This document shows, piece after piece, positions 34,689 to 43,654 of a stretch of DNA of 64,000 nt. The notes beneath the pieces are model-generated. The model was not told the origin of the DNA. It did not search any database and saw nothing but the letters and a program-made list of their open reading frames with translations. Each line of letters starts with the position of its first letter. Positions within the stretch are counted from its first letter, which is position 1. A program made the position numbers and the translations under genes. Where the stretch lies: assembly GCF_000768705.1 (NCBI RefSeq), contig NZ_AVPJ01000001.1:248001-312000 (forward strand), read 5' to 3'. This DNA comes from Knoellia sinensis KCTC 19936 (GTDB lineage: Bacteria > Actinomycetota > Actinomycetes > Actinomycetales > Dermatophilaceae).

Positions 34689-34982
34689 TCAGCCCCAGCT
34701 CTGCTTGTTCTTGAGCTCACCCGCGAGGTAGGCCTCCTTGGACTGCTGCACAGCAGTCTTGATGTCAAGGAGGAGCTGGTTGAGGTCCTCGACCTCACCG
34801 TTCCACTTGCGCTTGACGTCCTCGAAAGCGTGCTTGGTCCCGGCCTCCCACTCACCCATGTGGGGCTTCATGTCGTTCTCCATGTCGGTGACCTTGCTCT
34901 TGAGGTCGTTGACACCCTTGACCATGGACTCGATCAGAGCGTCGAGGCCCGCACCGGCAACCTTGATGTTCTGGCCACTCAT
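34689..34982 (-). CDS. WXG100-family-size secreted protein (EsxA/B-like), WXXG variant
   Basis: 97 aa, the standard size, two long helices around a turn. The turn reads GEWEAGTKHAF, that is W-E-A-G rather than the canonical W-X-G. The C-terminal helix ends KSWG-like after EAYLAGELKNKQSWG. The start ATG 34982 overlaps the stop of the upstream WXG100 gene by one base (TGATG), so the two are translated together and probably dimerise. It is presumably exported by the EccC machine. No YxxxD/E signal is clear. Confidence 0.85.
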   Translation of the reverse strand: MSGQNIKVAGAGLDALIESMVKGVNDLKSKVTDMENDMKPHMGEWEAGTKHAFEDVKRKWNGEVEDLNQLLLDIKTAVQQSKEAYLAGELKNKQSWG

Positions 34983-35302
34983 CACTTACCACCCAACTGC
35001 GACGTGTACTTGCTGAGGAGGTCGGACGCACCCTGGTCATCCGCGGTGTACTGCTTGTCGTTGGCGATGAGGTTCTCGCGGAAGTTGTCGAGGATGTCGA
35101 CAAGGTCCTTCGCCTGGATGGTCCACGCGGACTGAACGTTCTGGAAGGCCCCTGCACCTGCACCCTCCCAGTGCGCCTTCACCTCTTCCATCTGTCCCTG
35201 CAGCGTGTTGAGCCGGTTCTTGAGGTCGGTCCTCGTCTGGTCGACGATGCCGGCGCTCTTGGCGATCGCACCAGCGCCAACGCTGTGTGTCGTGTTGCCC
35301 AT
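34982..35302 (-). CDS. WXG100-family secreted protein (EsxA/B-like)
   Basis: 106 aa, helix-turn-helix with a canonical WEG turn in KAHWEGAGAGAFQ. The C-terminal helix continues through YTADDQGASDLLSKY. It pairs with the next gene as the Esx heterodimer that is both substrate and part of the secretion apparatus. ATG 35302 has AAGGGAAG about 5 bp upstream; the longer ORF was rejected. It is divergent from eccD with a 220-bp promoter region between. Confidence 0.9.
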   Translation of the reverse strand: MGNTTHSVGAGAIAKSAGIVDQTRTDLKNRLNTLQGQMEEVKAHWEGAGAGAFQNVQSAWTIQAKDLVDILDNFRENLIANDKQYTADDQGASDLLSKYTSQLGGK

Positions 35303-35522
35303 GTCACTTCCCTTCTCTCGATGGCCCAGGGCCACGGTGGTCCTACCGACCACTCCTGGTGGTTGGACCCCGGTAGTGCTCTCCCCCGAAGTCCTGACGG
35401 TGAAGACCATACGTGGGACCCACGTGCGAGGCGATGGGGAGAACTCCCCGTCTATGCTCGAGTGCGATCTCGGCTGCGGCGGAGTGAACCAACACATGCA
35501 CCACCCGGGGAGGAACACACTC

Positions 35523-36854
35523 GTGAGTCAGAGCACGACGACGTCACTGGTCAGGCTGTCCGTGACATCAGGGACGCGTCGGGCAGACCTCGGCATCCCC
35601 GGCTCCATCCCCGTCGCCGAGGTCATCCCCGACCTGGCCCGTGAGCTGGGCGTCCTCGACGCGCACTCCGCCAGCATGGGCTACCGCCTCGTCCGCGCCG
35701 ACGGCCAGGTTGTCGAAGGCGACAGGAGCCTCGCGGCGCAGGGGATCGAGGACGGCTCCGTCCTGGCCCTCGAGTCCAACAGGGCCCATGACGAGAAGGT
35801 CTACGACGACGTCGTCGAGGCCGTCGCCGATCTGGTCGAGACCCAGTTCACCCCCTGGACCGCCGCCAACAGCGCGGGGACGGCGGTCGGGGCGGCCGTG
35901 GTCCTGTTCCTCGCCGCGGCTTATGCCCTGTTCACCGCGCGTGACAGCGGCATCCTGATTGCCGCCCTGGCCGGCGTGTCCGCCCTGCTGCTCGTCGGGG
36001 CCGCCGCCGTCCTCGCTCATGTGCGCACCCAGCCTGCTGCCGCTGTGGCGCTTGCACTCACTGCGGTGGCGTATGCCGGCGTCGCCGGCTACGCCGCTCT
36101 CCCCGGTGCGCCCCTGTGGGGCGAGGGCCTCCTCTACGCCGGAGCGGGTGTGGCCGTCGCCGGCGTCCTCGGCGCCGTGGCGGTGACTCGCCACAGGCTG
36201 CTCGTCGGTGCGACCGCTGCGGTCGGCCTGGCCATGGCGGCGCTGGGCGGCCTGAGCCATCTCGTCGGATGGGGCCTGACACCGATCGCCGCGGTGACCT
36301 TCGTCATCGCCGCAGTGGTCGGCAACGTGATCCCGTGGATCGGAATCTCGACGAGTCGGCTCACAACCCATCCGCCCAAGTCCGACCTCGAGATCTTCAG
36401 CGACGCCCCCATGGTCGAGCGCGAGGACGTCCACCGTCAGGTGGCGGCCGGACATGAACTCATGGTCGCCCTCGGTGTGGGCAGTGCAGCCGTGATGCTC
36501 CTGTGCACCCCCCAGCTGGTCGCATCCGGTGCGTCCGGTGCACTGCTGACGTTCGTGGGGTTCGTTGCGACACTGCTGCGCACCCGCCACAGCCGGACTC
36601 GCTCAACGGTCCTCATCGCCATGATCACCGGGGTCAGCGGTGTCGCAGTCGCGGCAGTGACCGCGGCGCACACGCACCCGGACTGGCGTCCCGTCCTCGC
36701 TCTCGGCCTCGCCGCTGCCGCAGCGCTCGTGGTCGGGTTGGCCCTGATCGTCCCTCGCACGCGCGTCCAACTAGGCCGGGTCGCCGATGCGATCGAGGGC
36801 GTGTCCCTCGTCGCCCTCGCTCCCCTGGCGGCCCTTGCCGTCGGACTCCTCTGA
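35523..36854 (+). CDS. eccD: Type VII secretion integral membrane protein EccD (paralogue 2)
   Basis: 443 aa with an N-terminal ubiquitin-like domain (about residues 5-80) directly followed by about eleven membrane helices, the classical EccD layout. GTG 35523 has GGGGAGGAAC 7 bp upstream. It leads the plus-strand module eccD-eccB-mycP. Each EccD dimer lines the ESX channel vestibule. The second eccD in the locus (29188-30828) is clearly a different sequence, not a recent copy. Confidence 0.93.
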   Translation: MSQSTTTSLVRLSVTSGTRRADLGIPGSIPVAEVIPDLARELGVLDAHSASMGYRLVRADGQVVEGDRSLAAQGIEDGSVLALESNRAHDEKVYDDVVEAVADLVETQFTPWTAANSAGTAVGAAVVLFLAAAYALFTARDSGILIAALAGVSALLLVGAAAVLAHVRTQPAAAVALALTAVAYAGVAGYAALPGAPLWGEGLLYAGAGVAVAGVLGAVAVTRHRLLVGATAAVGLAMAALGGLSHLVGWGLTPIAAVTFVIAAVVGNVIPWIGISTSRLTTHPPKSDLEIFSDAPMVEREDVHRQVAAGHELMVALGVGSAAVMLLCTPQLVASGASGALLTFVGFVATLLRTRHSRTRSTVLIAMITGVSGVAVAAVTAAHTHPDWRPVLALGLAAAAALVVGLALIVPRTRVQLGRVADAIEGVSLVALAPLAALAVGLL

Positions 36855-36863
36855 GGCTCTCGC

Positions 36864-38213
36864 GTGGCAACCAAGAAGGATCTCGTCGAGGCCCAGGCCT
36901 TCAGCAAGCGCCGCCTGACGACAGCGTTCGTCAGTGGTGCACCGGGCGGGCGAGAGGTCGAGCCGCATCGCCCCATGAAGGCCGTCATCGGTGGCGTCGC
37001 GCTCACCGTCATTCTCGTCATCGGCAGCCTGGCCTTCGGGTGGCTCAAGGGCTCGCTTCCGACCGACTGGGGCAACAACAAACTCGTCATCGCCAAGACG
37101 AGCGGAGCCCGCTACGTCTCCATCAAGGACACGCTGCACCCGGTCCTCAACACGACGAGCGCCCGCCTCCTCATCCCCGCCAATACGTTCGAGGTCATCA
37201 CGGTGGCCGACGACAAACTGGCCAAACAGAAGCGCGGCAGCACCGTGGGCATCCCCGGAGCTCCTGATTCGCTCACGCCTCCGGAGGACCTGACCAACAC
37301 CGGATGGGTGTCCTGTCTGGGTGCGGAGAACGGAGTGACCACTGGAGTGGGCGCCTCGGTCAAGAGCACGCCGGCCGGCGTCGGCGCGTCCCTGGTGCGG
37401 ACGGCCGGACAGACGTTCGTGATCGCGGGAGGCAGGCGCTTCCCTGTGTCCGCCGCCAACCTCTCGAGCATTGCCCTGGCCCTGCAGCTCGAGGGGCAGA
37501 CGCCGCGACCTGCACCCGCGCTGTGGACCAACCTGTTTGCGCTGGGACCCGAACTCGTCCCCCTCCGGGTGGCCGACTTCGGCAAGCCAGCGCCCGGTCT
37601 CCCTCCGGGCGCGTCGGTCGGGTCGGTGCTGGCCGTCGCGACCACGGGACAGGCTCCCCGTCGTTATCTCGTGAACCCGGTTGGGGACCTCGAGCCCCTC
37701 CCCGACTTCGCCTACGCCCTCTATCGCTTGGGATCCGGCAGCAGTACGGGCTCGGAGGCTGAACTTGCGGTGACGCCGGCCCAAGTGGCGCAGCTCCGGA
37801 TCCAACCGCAGCGCATTGCCCCGACGGCCTGGCCGACGCTCGTTCCCACCCCCCTCGCGGACCCGCCGTGCGCGACACTCACCGCTGCACGGGGCGCCCA
37901 GCCCGAGGTCACCCTCTCGACGTCGTCGAGCCTGCGTGCGCAGTCGGGCTCCACCCACGCCTCGGTCGATCTCGGTACCGGATCGTTGGTGCGCGCGGTC
38001 GGTGCCGGGTCACTCACCGCCGGGCCCGTGCTGGCGATCGACCAGACCGGCACCTCCTACGCGATCGACGGTTCGACACCTGACCTGTTGCAGCGCCTCG
38101 GCTACCAGCCCACGGACGTCGCCCCCGTGCCACAGGCGTGGGCCGAGTTGTTCCGCACAGGACCTGAACTCAGCGTCCGGGCCGCACAGACCACCGTGGT
38201 CGCCGGATCGTGA
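36864..38213 (+). CDS. eccB: Type VII secretion protein EccB
   Basis: 449 aa. Short cytoplasmic N-terminus with the family opening (KKDLVEAQAFSKRRLTTAFV), one membrane helix (about residues 40-60) and a large extracytoplasmic domain of repeats that assembles above the membrane complex. GTG 36864 lies 10 bp after eccD. It ends overlapping the second mycosin gene (GTGA). No separate eccE or eccA is present, as usual for non-mycobacterial ESX loci. Confidence 0.93.
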   Translation: MATKKDLVEAQAFSKRRLTTAFVSGAPGGREVEPHRPMKAVIGGVALTVILVIGSLAFGWLKGSLPTDWGNNKLVIAKTSGARYVSIKDTLHPVLNTTSARLLIPANTFEVITVADDKLAKQKRGSTVGIPGAPDSLTPPEDLTNTGWVSCLGAENGVTTGVGASVKSTPAGVGASLVRTAGQTFVIAGGRRFPVSAANLSSIALALQLEGQTPRPAPALWTNLFALGPELVPLRVADFGKPAPGLPPGASVGSVLAVATTGQAPRRYLVNPVGDLEPLPDFAYALYRLGSGSSTGSEAELAVTPAQVAQLRIQPQRIAPTAWPTLVPTPLADPPCATLTAARGAQPEVTLSTSSSLRAQSGSTHASVDLGTGSLVRAVGAGSLTAGPVLAIDQTGTSYAIDGSTPDLLQRLGYQPTDVAPVPQAWAELFRTGPELSVRAAQTTVVAGS

Positions 38214-39421
38214 CCGTGCGTCGCATCGGGGTGGCCGTGACGTTGAGCGCCATGGGGGTGCTGGCGAGCACTCTCGCGCCCACCACCGCACCCATGGCCC
38301 ACGCCGGCACGCGCGAGTGCGCCGAAGGTCGGAGCCAGTTCGTCCCCGACTCCCCGCCGGCCCTCGGACGCCTGGCTGCACCGCAGGCGTGGCGGCTGTC
38401 CACCGGCAAGGGTGTCGTCGTCGCAGTGGTGGACTCGGGCGTCTCGGCCAACAACGTCCACTTCCCCGCGGGCTCGGTCCTGCCGGGCAAGAGTTTTGTC
38501 GGTGGGTCCGCGACGACGGATGAAAACGGTCACGGCACAGCCCTCGCAGGCGTCATCGCCGCCCGCGACATCGGCGAGAAGTCCGGCGTCGTCGGAGTCG
38601 CCAGAGATGCCGTGATCCTGCCGGTCAAGATCAGCGGCGGCGAGGGTGGTGACGAGGAGCAGCAGCGGTCGGCCAACCTTGCCGGCGGCATCGCCTATGC
38701 CGTGTCCGCGGGCGCCGACGTCATCAACCTGTCGCTGTCCACGACGGGTGATCGGCGCGACGTTCGTGCGGCGATCGCTTCCGCTGTCAAGGCGGGGATC
38801 ATCGTGGTGGCCTCCGGGGGCAACCGTGAGCAGGCCTCCGAGGCCTCGGACGGCATGCGCTATCCCGCGGGCTACCCCGGCGTGATCGGCGTGGCTGCGA
38901 CGGACAACCGAGACGTCGTCACCGAGAACTCCATCCGTGGACCTCAGGTCGACCTCTCGGCACCCGGCGACAACGTCATCACGACCTTTCGCAGCTGGGG
39001 CGACTGTGTCTATTCGCAGCAGCAACAGTCGAGCAGTTATGCCACTGCGTACGTCAGTGGCGCCGCCGCTCTCCTGCGCCAGCGGTTCCCCAGCGCGTCT
39101 GCCGCAGACATCTCCTACCGCCTCACCGCCACGGCCTCGCGGGGTTCGCGTACCGCGCGTGACGACACGTCCGGTTGGGGTGTCGTGCAGCCCTACGAGG
39201 CCATGACTGCCGCTCTCGACAGCAGCGTCTCCGGCCCCGTGCCCCCCGGCGGCGTCCAGAGACCCAGTCCGGAGGCACAGGCCTCTGCCGTCGACCTCAC
39301 TCCGGCGCAGGATCCGCGCGCTCCCGACCGGGCCGCGGTCCAATGGCTGCTGCTCGGATCCGGCGCCGCCGTTCTCGGGCTCGCCATGGCCCGAATGCTT
39401 CGTCGCCCCTCGCGTTCCTGA
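38210..39421 (+). CDS. mycP: Mycosin (S8 subtilisin-like serine protease MycP), copy 2
   Basis: 403 aa with signal peptide (about 1-32), peptidase S8 domain, and one C-terminal membrane helix (WLLLGSGAAVLGLAMARML) with a basic end. The triad is complete: Asp75 (VVDSGVS), His108 (NGHGTALAGVIA), Ser about 276 in SSSYATAYVSGAAALL, with SSYA in place of GTSMA. Its sequence differs widely from copy 1, so the two likely have distinct targets. GTG 38210 overlaps the eccB stop; another GTG lies 6 bp downstream. Confidence 0.92.
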   Translation: MTVRRIGVAVTLSAMGVLASTLAPTTAPMAHAGTRECAEGRSQFVPDSPPALGRLAAPQAWRLSTGKGVVVAVVDSGVSANNVHFPAGSVLPGKSFVGGSATTDENGHGTALAGVIAARDIGEKSGVVGVARDAVILPVKISGGEGGDEEQQRSANLAGGIAYAVSAGADVINLSLSTTGDRRDVRAAIASAVKAGIIVVASGGNREQASEASDGMRYPAGYPGVIGVAATDNRDVVTENSIRGPQVDLSAPGDNVITTFRSWGDCVYSQQQQSSSYATAYVSGAAALLRQRFPSASAADISYRLTATASRGSRTARDDTSGWGVVQPYEAMTAALDSSVSGPVPPGGVQRPSPEAQASAVDLTPAQDPRAPDRAAVQWLLLGSGAAVLGLAMARMLRRPSRS

Positions 39422-39494
39422 CGCCAATCCACCGCACCGGGCGGACCGCGGGCACGTGGGCGGGCGGACGGCATACGGGACGGATGGAACCCGG

Positions 39495-39524
39495 TTGGGA
39501 GCACTGGTGACGTTCTGGGAGAAT
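39495..39524 (+). promoter_or_regulatory. Promoter of valS
   Basis: TTGGGA (39495-39500), 18-bp spacer, GAGAAT (39519-39524), then 7 bp to the ATG. The mRNA should be leaderless. A GGCATAC heptamer lies just upstream. Confidence 0.5.
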
Positions 39525-39531
39525 CACGCCC

Positions 39532-42219
39532 ATGTCTGTTGACCACACGCTTGTCCGCGCTGCCACGATTCCGGAGCGTCCCTCGCTGGACGGACTCGAG
39601 GACAAGTGGGGGCAGGTATGGGCCGAGCAGCAGACGTTCGCCTTCGACCGCGACGCGGCACTTGCCGGTGACCGCTCGCAGGTCTTCTCGATCGACACTC
39701 CCCCGCCGACCGCGTCGGGCAGCCTGCACATGGGCCACGTCTTCTCCTACACGCACACCGACTGCATGGCGCGCTACAAGCGCATGGTCGGCTTCAACGT
39801 CTTCTACCCGATCGGCTGGGACGACAACGGGCTGCCGACCGAGAAGCGCGTGCAGAACTACTACGGTGTGCGCGGCGACGCGTCGCTCCCCCATGACCCC
39901 GACTTCGAGCCGCCGTTCCGTGGGGACGCCAAGAGCCTCAAGGCCGGCGACGCCATGCCGATCTCGCGCCAGAACTTCATCGACCTGTGCGACGAGCTGA
40001 CCGTCCAGGACGAGAAGGCCTTCGAGTCGCTCTTCCGCCGCCTCGGCCAGTCCTTCGACTGGAACATCTCCTACCGCACGATCGACGACCACTCCCGCGC
40101 CACGGCGCAGCAGGCGTTCCTCCGCAACCTTGCCCGTGGCGAGGCCTACCAGGCGGAGGCTCCGGGGCTGTGGGACGTGACCTTCCAGACGGCCGTCGCC
40201 CAGGCGGAGCTGGAGGCCCGTGACTACCCGGGTGCGTTCCACCGTGTCGCCTTCCACATCCAGAACACAGGCGGCGGTACGGAGCCTCTGTACATCGAGA
40301 CGACCCGGCCAGAGCTCATCCCGTCGGTGGTCGCGCTCATCGCCCACCCGGACGACGAGAGGTATGCCGGCCTGTTCGGTTCCACGGTCCGCTCCCCCTT
40401 GTTCGGGGTCGAGGTGCCCGTGGTGGCGCACCCCCTGGCGGAGATGGACAAGGGTTCCGGCATCCTCATGTGCTGCACGTTCGGTGACCTCACCGACGTC
40501 ATCTGGTGGCGCGAGCTCCAGCTGCCCACGCGTTCGGTCATCACGCGGCAGGGTCGCATCCAGGCCGAAACGCCGGAGTGGATCGCCGGCGGACTGGGCG
40601 AGGGGCTCTTCGCCGAGCTGTCCGGCAAGACGGTCCACTCCGCCCGAGAGGCCGTCGTGGCCGCGCTCCGTGAGTCGGGTGACCTCGATGGCGAGCCGAA
40701 GGCGACCCAGCGCAAGGCGAACTTCTACGAGCGCGGCGAGAAGCCCCTCGAGATCGTCACCTCGCGCCAGTGGTACATCCGCAACGGCGGTCGCGATCAC
40801 GAGCACAACGGCACAGACCTCAATTCCGCCCTGATCTCCCGCGGCGACCAGATCGCGTTCCACCCCGACTTCATGCGCGCGCGCTACAAGAACTGGGTGG
40901 CCGGCCTCAACGGTGACTGGCTCATCTCCCGGCAGCGCTTCTTCGGTGTGCCGATCCCCGTCTGGTACCCGCTCGACTCCGACGGCGAACCCGACTACGA
41001 CAACCCGATCGTGCCGAGTGAGGCGTCCCTGCCCGTGGACCCCGCCGCGCAGGCGCCCGAAGGATTCGAGGAGTCGCAACGCGGTCAGGCCGGCGGGTTC
41101 ATCGGCGACCCCGACATCTTCGACACCTGGGCGACGTCCTCGCTCTCGCCGCAGATCGCAGCCGGTTGGCGTCACGTCGGCGACGACGGCTCCGTCACCA
41201 CGGACCCCATCTTCGACAAGGTCTTCCCGATGGACGTGCGCCCCCAGGGGCACGACATCATCCGCACGTGGCTCTTCGCGACGGTGGTCCGCGCCCACTT
41301 CGAACACGGCACCGTCCCGTGGACCAACGCCGCCATCAGCGGCTGGATCCTGGACCCGGACCGCAAGAAGATGAGCAAGTCCAAGGGCAATGTCGTCACG
41401 CCCGAGGACGTCCTCAAGGAGCACTCGGCCGACGCCGTGCGCTACTGGGCAGCATCGGGCCGCCTCGGCACCGACGCCGCCTACGACGTGGGCCAGATGA
41501 AGGTGGGCCGCCGCCTCGCCATCAAGGTTCTCAACGCCTCGAAGTTCGCGTTGACGTTCGGCGAGGTCGAGGGCGATCTCACGGCCCAGATCACCAACCC
41601 CCTCGACCGTGCGCTCCTTGCCGGCCTGCGCGACGTCGTCGAAAGGGCCACCGCCGGCTTCGAGTCCTGGGACTACACCCGCTCCCTCGAGGTCACCGAG
41701 ACGTTCTTCTGGACCTTCTGCGACGACTACCTCGAGCTCGTCAAGGACCGCGCCTACGGCTCGCACGGTGAGGCCGAGGCGGCCTCGGCGCGGGCGACCC
41801 TGCGGATTGCCCTCGACGTCGTGCTGCGCCTCCTCGCACCGTTCCTCCCCTACGTCACCGAAGAGGTGTGGTCGTGGTGGCACGAGGGGTCGGTCCACCT
41901 CACGACCTGGCCGACGGTCGAGGAGGTCGCCGTGGGTGGCGACGCCGCCGACCCCGCCATGCTCGGCGCGGTGGGCGCTGCCCTGGCCACGGTGCGCAAG
42001 AGCAAGTCCGAAGCCAAGCTGTCGATGCGCGCCGAGGTCGCCCGCATCACGCTCACCGGACCCGAGACACTGCTCGACCACGTGCGCGCCGGCGAGGGTG
42101 ACCTGCGCGCAGCCGGCAAGATCACCGGCGACCTCCGGCTCGAGGCCGGGGAGACCTGGGGTGCCACCGACGTCGAGCTCATCCCCGTGGAGAAGCCCAA
42201 GCCGCAGTCCGAGGCGTGA
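39532..42219 (+). CDS. valS: Valine--tRNA ligase
   Basis: Class I aminoacyl-tRNA synthetase charging tRNA-Val. 895 aa with HMGH in GSLHMGHVFSYTHTD (about residue 66), the editing region around IETTRPELIPS, KMSKS in DRKKMSKSKGNV (about residue 613) and a short C-terminal part. It has the compact archaeal-like ValRS form seen in several actinobacteria. There is no T-box here, unlike ileS. The stop overlaps the GTG of the YhhN gene. Confidence 0.95.
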   Translation: MSVDHTLVRAATIPERPSLDGLEDKWGQVWAEQQTFAFDRDAALAGDRSQVFSIDTPPPTASGSLHMGHVFSYTHTDCMARYKRMVGFNVFYPIGWDDNGLPTEKRVQNYYGVRGDASLPHDPDFEPPFRGDAKSLKAGDAMPISRQNFIDLCDELTVQDEKAFESLFRRLGQSFDWNISYRTIDDHSRATAQQAFLRNLARGEAYQAEAPGLWDVTFQTAVAQAELEARDYPGAFHRVAFHIQNTGGGTEPLYIETTRPELIPSVVALIAHPDDERYAGLFGSTVRSPLFGVEVPVVAHPLAEMDKGSGILMCCTFGDLTDVIWWRELQLPTRSVITRQGRIQAETPEWIAGGLGEGLFAELSGKTVHSAREAVVAALRESGDLDGEPKATQRKANFYERGEKPLEIVTSRQWYIRNGGRDHEHNGTDLNSALISRGDQIAFHPDFMRARYKNWVAGLNGDWLISRQRFFGVPIPVWYPLDSDGEPDYDNPIVPSEASLPVDPAAQAPEGFEESQRGQAGGFIGDPDIFDTWATSSLSPQIAAGWRHVGDDGSVTTDPIFDKVFPMDVRPQGHDIIRTWLFATVVRAHFEHGTVPWTNAAISGWILDPDRKKMSKSKGNVVTPEDVLKEHSADAVRYWAASGRLGTDAAYDVGQMKVGRRLAIKVLNASKFALTFGEVEGDLTAQITNPLDRALLAGLRDVVERATAGFESWDYTRSLEVTETFFWTFCDDYLELVKDRAYGSHGEAEAASARATLRIALDVVLRLLAPFLPYVTEEVWSWWHEGSVHLTTWPTVEEVAVGGDAADPAMLGAVGAALATVRKSKSEAKLSMRAEVARITLTGPETLLDHVRAGEGDLRAAGKITGDLRLEAGETWGATDVELIPVEKPKPQSEA

Positions 42220-42929
42220 CCTCGCTCAGGCCCGTCACCAGCCCCGGTCCGGACGCGACCCCCAGGACGGGGCTGGGACTGGGCGTGGCTGCGAAGGGTG
42301 CGCTGACGGCATACGCCGCCGTGGTTCTCGTCCACCTCGTGGCGCAATGGCGCGACGCGGACGGCGTGGCCAACGCCACCCAGTGGCTGGCTGTGCCGTG
42401 CCTCGTGGTGGCCCTCGTCGCTCAGACGCGGTTGGGATCACGCCTGGCACGCCTCACGGCCGCGGGGCTCGTCTGGTCATGGGTGGGTGACACGCTTCCC
42501 GACTTCGTTCCCGAGGCCGTGTCGTTCATCGTGCTCATGGGCGCGTTCCTGGTCGCGCATGTGTTCTTCATCGCAGGCTTCTGGCCGTGGCGTCGAGAAT
42601 CGTTGCTGCACAGCCGAATCGCATGGGTCTACGGTGCCGCAGCGGTCGTCCTCGTCGTGGCGTGCGCGCCCGAGGCCGGGCCTCTGGCCGTCGGCGTCGC
42701 CGTCTATGCCGCAGCCCTGGCGGTGATGGCGCTCCTGGCTGCCGGCATCGACCGTCTCGCTGGCATCGGCGGTGTCCTGTTCGTCGTCTCCGACGCGCTG
42801 ATCGCCATCCGTACGTTCGTGCCCTGGGTGCAGGTGCCGGAGAACGGGTTCCTGGTCATGGCGACCTACCTGGCTGCCCTCCTGCTCATGATCCTGGGAG
42901 TCCTGCGCCGCCTCGCGTCACGCGCTTGA
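42216..42929 (+). CDS. YhhN / TMEM86-type membrane protein (lysoplasmalogenase-like)
   Basis: 237 aa with about eight membrane helices and the family's conserved stretches WSWVGDTLPDF and LFVVSDALIAIRTF. Animal members hydrolyse the vinyl-ether bond of lysoplasmalogens; the bacterial role is not settled. It is coupled to valS by a GTGA overlap. Its 3' end overlaps the convergent minus-strand gene by 12 bp. Confidence 0.88.
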   Translation: MTSLRPVTSPGPDATPRTGLGLGVAAKGALTAYAAVVLVHLVAQWRDADGVANATQWLAVPCLVVALVAQTRLGSRLARLTAAGLVWSWVGDTLPDFVPEAVSFIVLMGAFLVAHVFFIAGFWPWRRESLLHSRIAWVYGAAAVVLVVACAPEAGPLAVGVAVYAAALAVMALLAAGIDRLAGIGGVLFVVSDALIAIRTFVPWVQVPENGFLVMATYLAALLLMILGVLRRLASRA

Positions 42930-43607
42930 GGTGGCTCGGACCCCTCCGAGGGATCGCTTCGACGAGAACTCCCGGACTCGCCGATGGCCGGTCGGCTGGA
43001 CGACGAACCACGGGACGTTCCAGCCGCTCAGACCCAACCGGTGCTCGATGACGGTGTCTCGGCGGAGGTGTGTGACGCGGCCCGATCCCGGGTCATAGAC
43101 GTCGAGCACGCGGTCGCCATCCCCGGGCAGGACCAGCACGACGTGGCGAGGAAGTCGGGCGCTCCCGACGTAGAGCAGACCCGGCTCCCCTTCCGAGACC
43201 ACATCGACCAAGTGCTCGAACGCGCCCCGCAGGCTCTCTCGCGACAACTGCCGCACGACGGAGACGTCGTAGAGCGTGCCCTCGGCCGAGGCGCCGTACT
43301 CGAGCTCCCGCTTCGCCCCCCACGGAGGCGTGCCCAGGGCACGTGGCCACGGCGTGTTGAGCCGATGGTGGCCGGCGAAGATGCCATTGGTGCGCCGCAT
43401 GACAACCCGCTCGTAGGCCGCGAACCTCTCGGCCTGAGTGGCTCCTCCGGGAGAGCCCGGCAGGTGGGGCGTGCCGGTGCGCACCCAACTGGCGAACACC
43501 GGGTCCACGAGCATGCGCGCGACCGTCAGGCAGGCCGATCCGCACGTCACCGGTGACTGCTGCACCGGGCCCGTGTCACCAGCGCGAAGTCGGTATGCCG
43601 TGCCCAC
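42918..43607 (-). CDS. Hypothetical protein with C39-like cysteine-peptidase fold
   Basis: 229 aa if the GTG at 43607 is used (AAGG upstream, opening MGTAYRLRAGDTGPVQQ). GTG codons at 43625 and 43649 are alternatives, the last being almost on top of the divergent gene. The order of motifs is QQSPVTCGSACLTVARML (Gln and Cys), RHVVLVLP (His) and VYDPGSGRVTHL (Asp). This is the arrangement of C39-like papain-fold peptidases. No signal peptide is evident. It sits where transglutaminase-like genes often accompany DUF4129/MoxR/DUF58 operons. Activity is inferred only. Confidence 0.6.
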   Translation of the reverse strand: MGTAYRLRAGDTGPVQQSPVTCGSACLTVARMLVDPVFASWVRTGTPHLPGSPGGATQAERFAAYERVVMRRTNGIFAGHHRLNTPWPRALGTPPWGAKRELEYGASAEGTLYDVSVVRQLSRESLRGAFEHLVDVVSEGEPGLLYVGSARLPRHVVLVLPGDGDRVLDVYDPGSGRVTHLRRDTVIEHRLGLSGWNVPWFVVQPTGHRRVREFSSKRSLGGVRATSSA

Positions 43608-43654
43608 AGCGCCAACCTTCCACACCCGGGGCCGGTGGCATAGGGTCACGTTCC

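Noticed and set aside
39193-42081. Open frame of over 950 codons on the minus strand
   Set aside because: Antisense shadow of valS.
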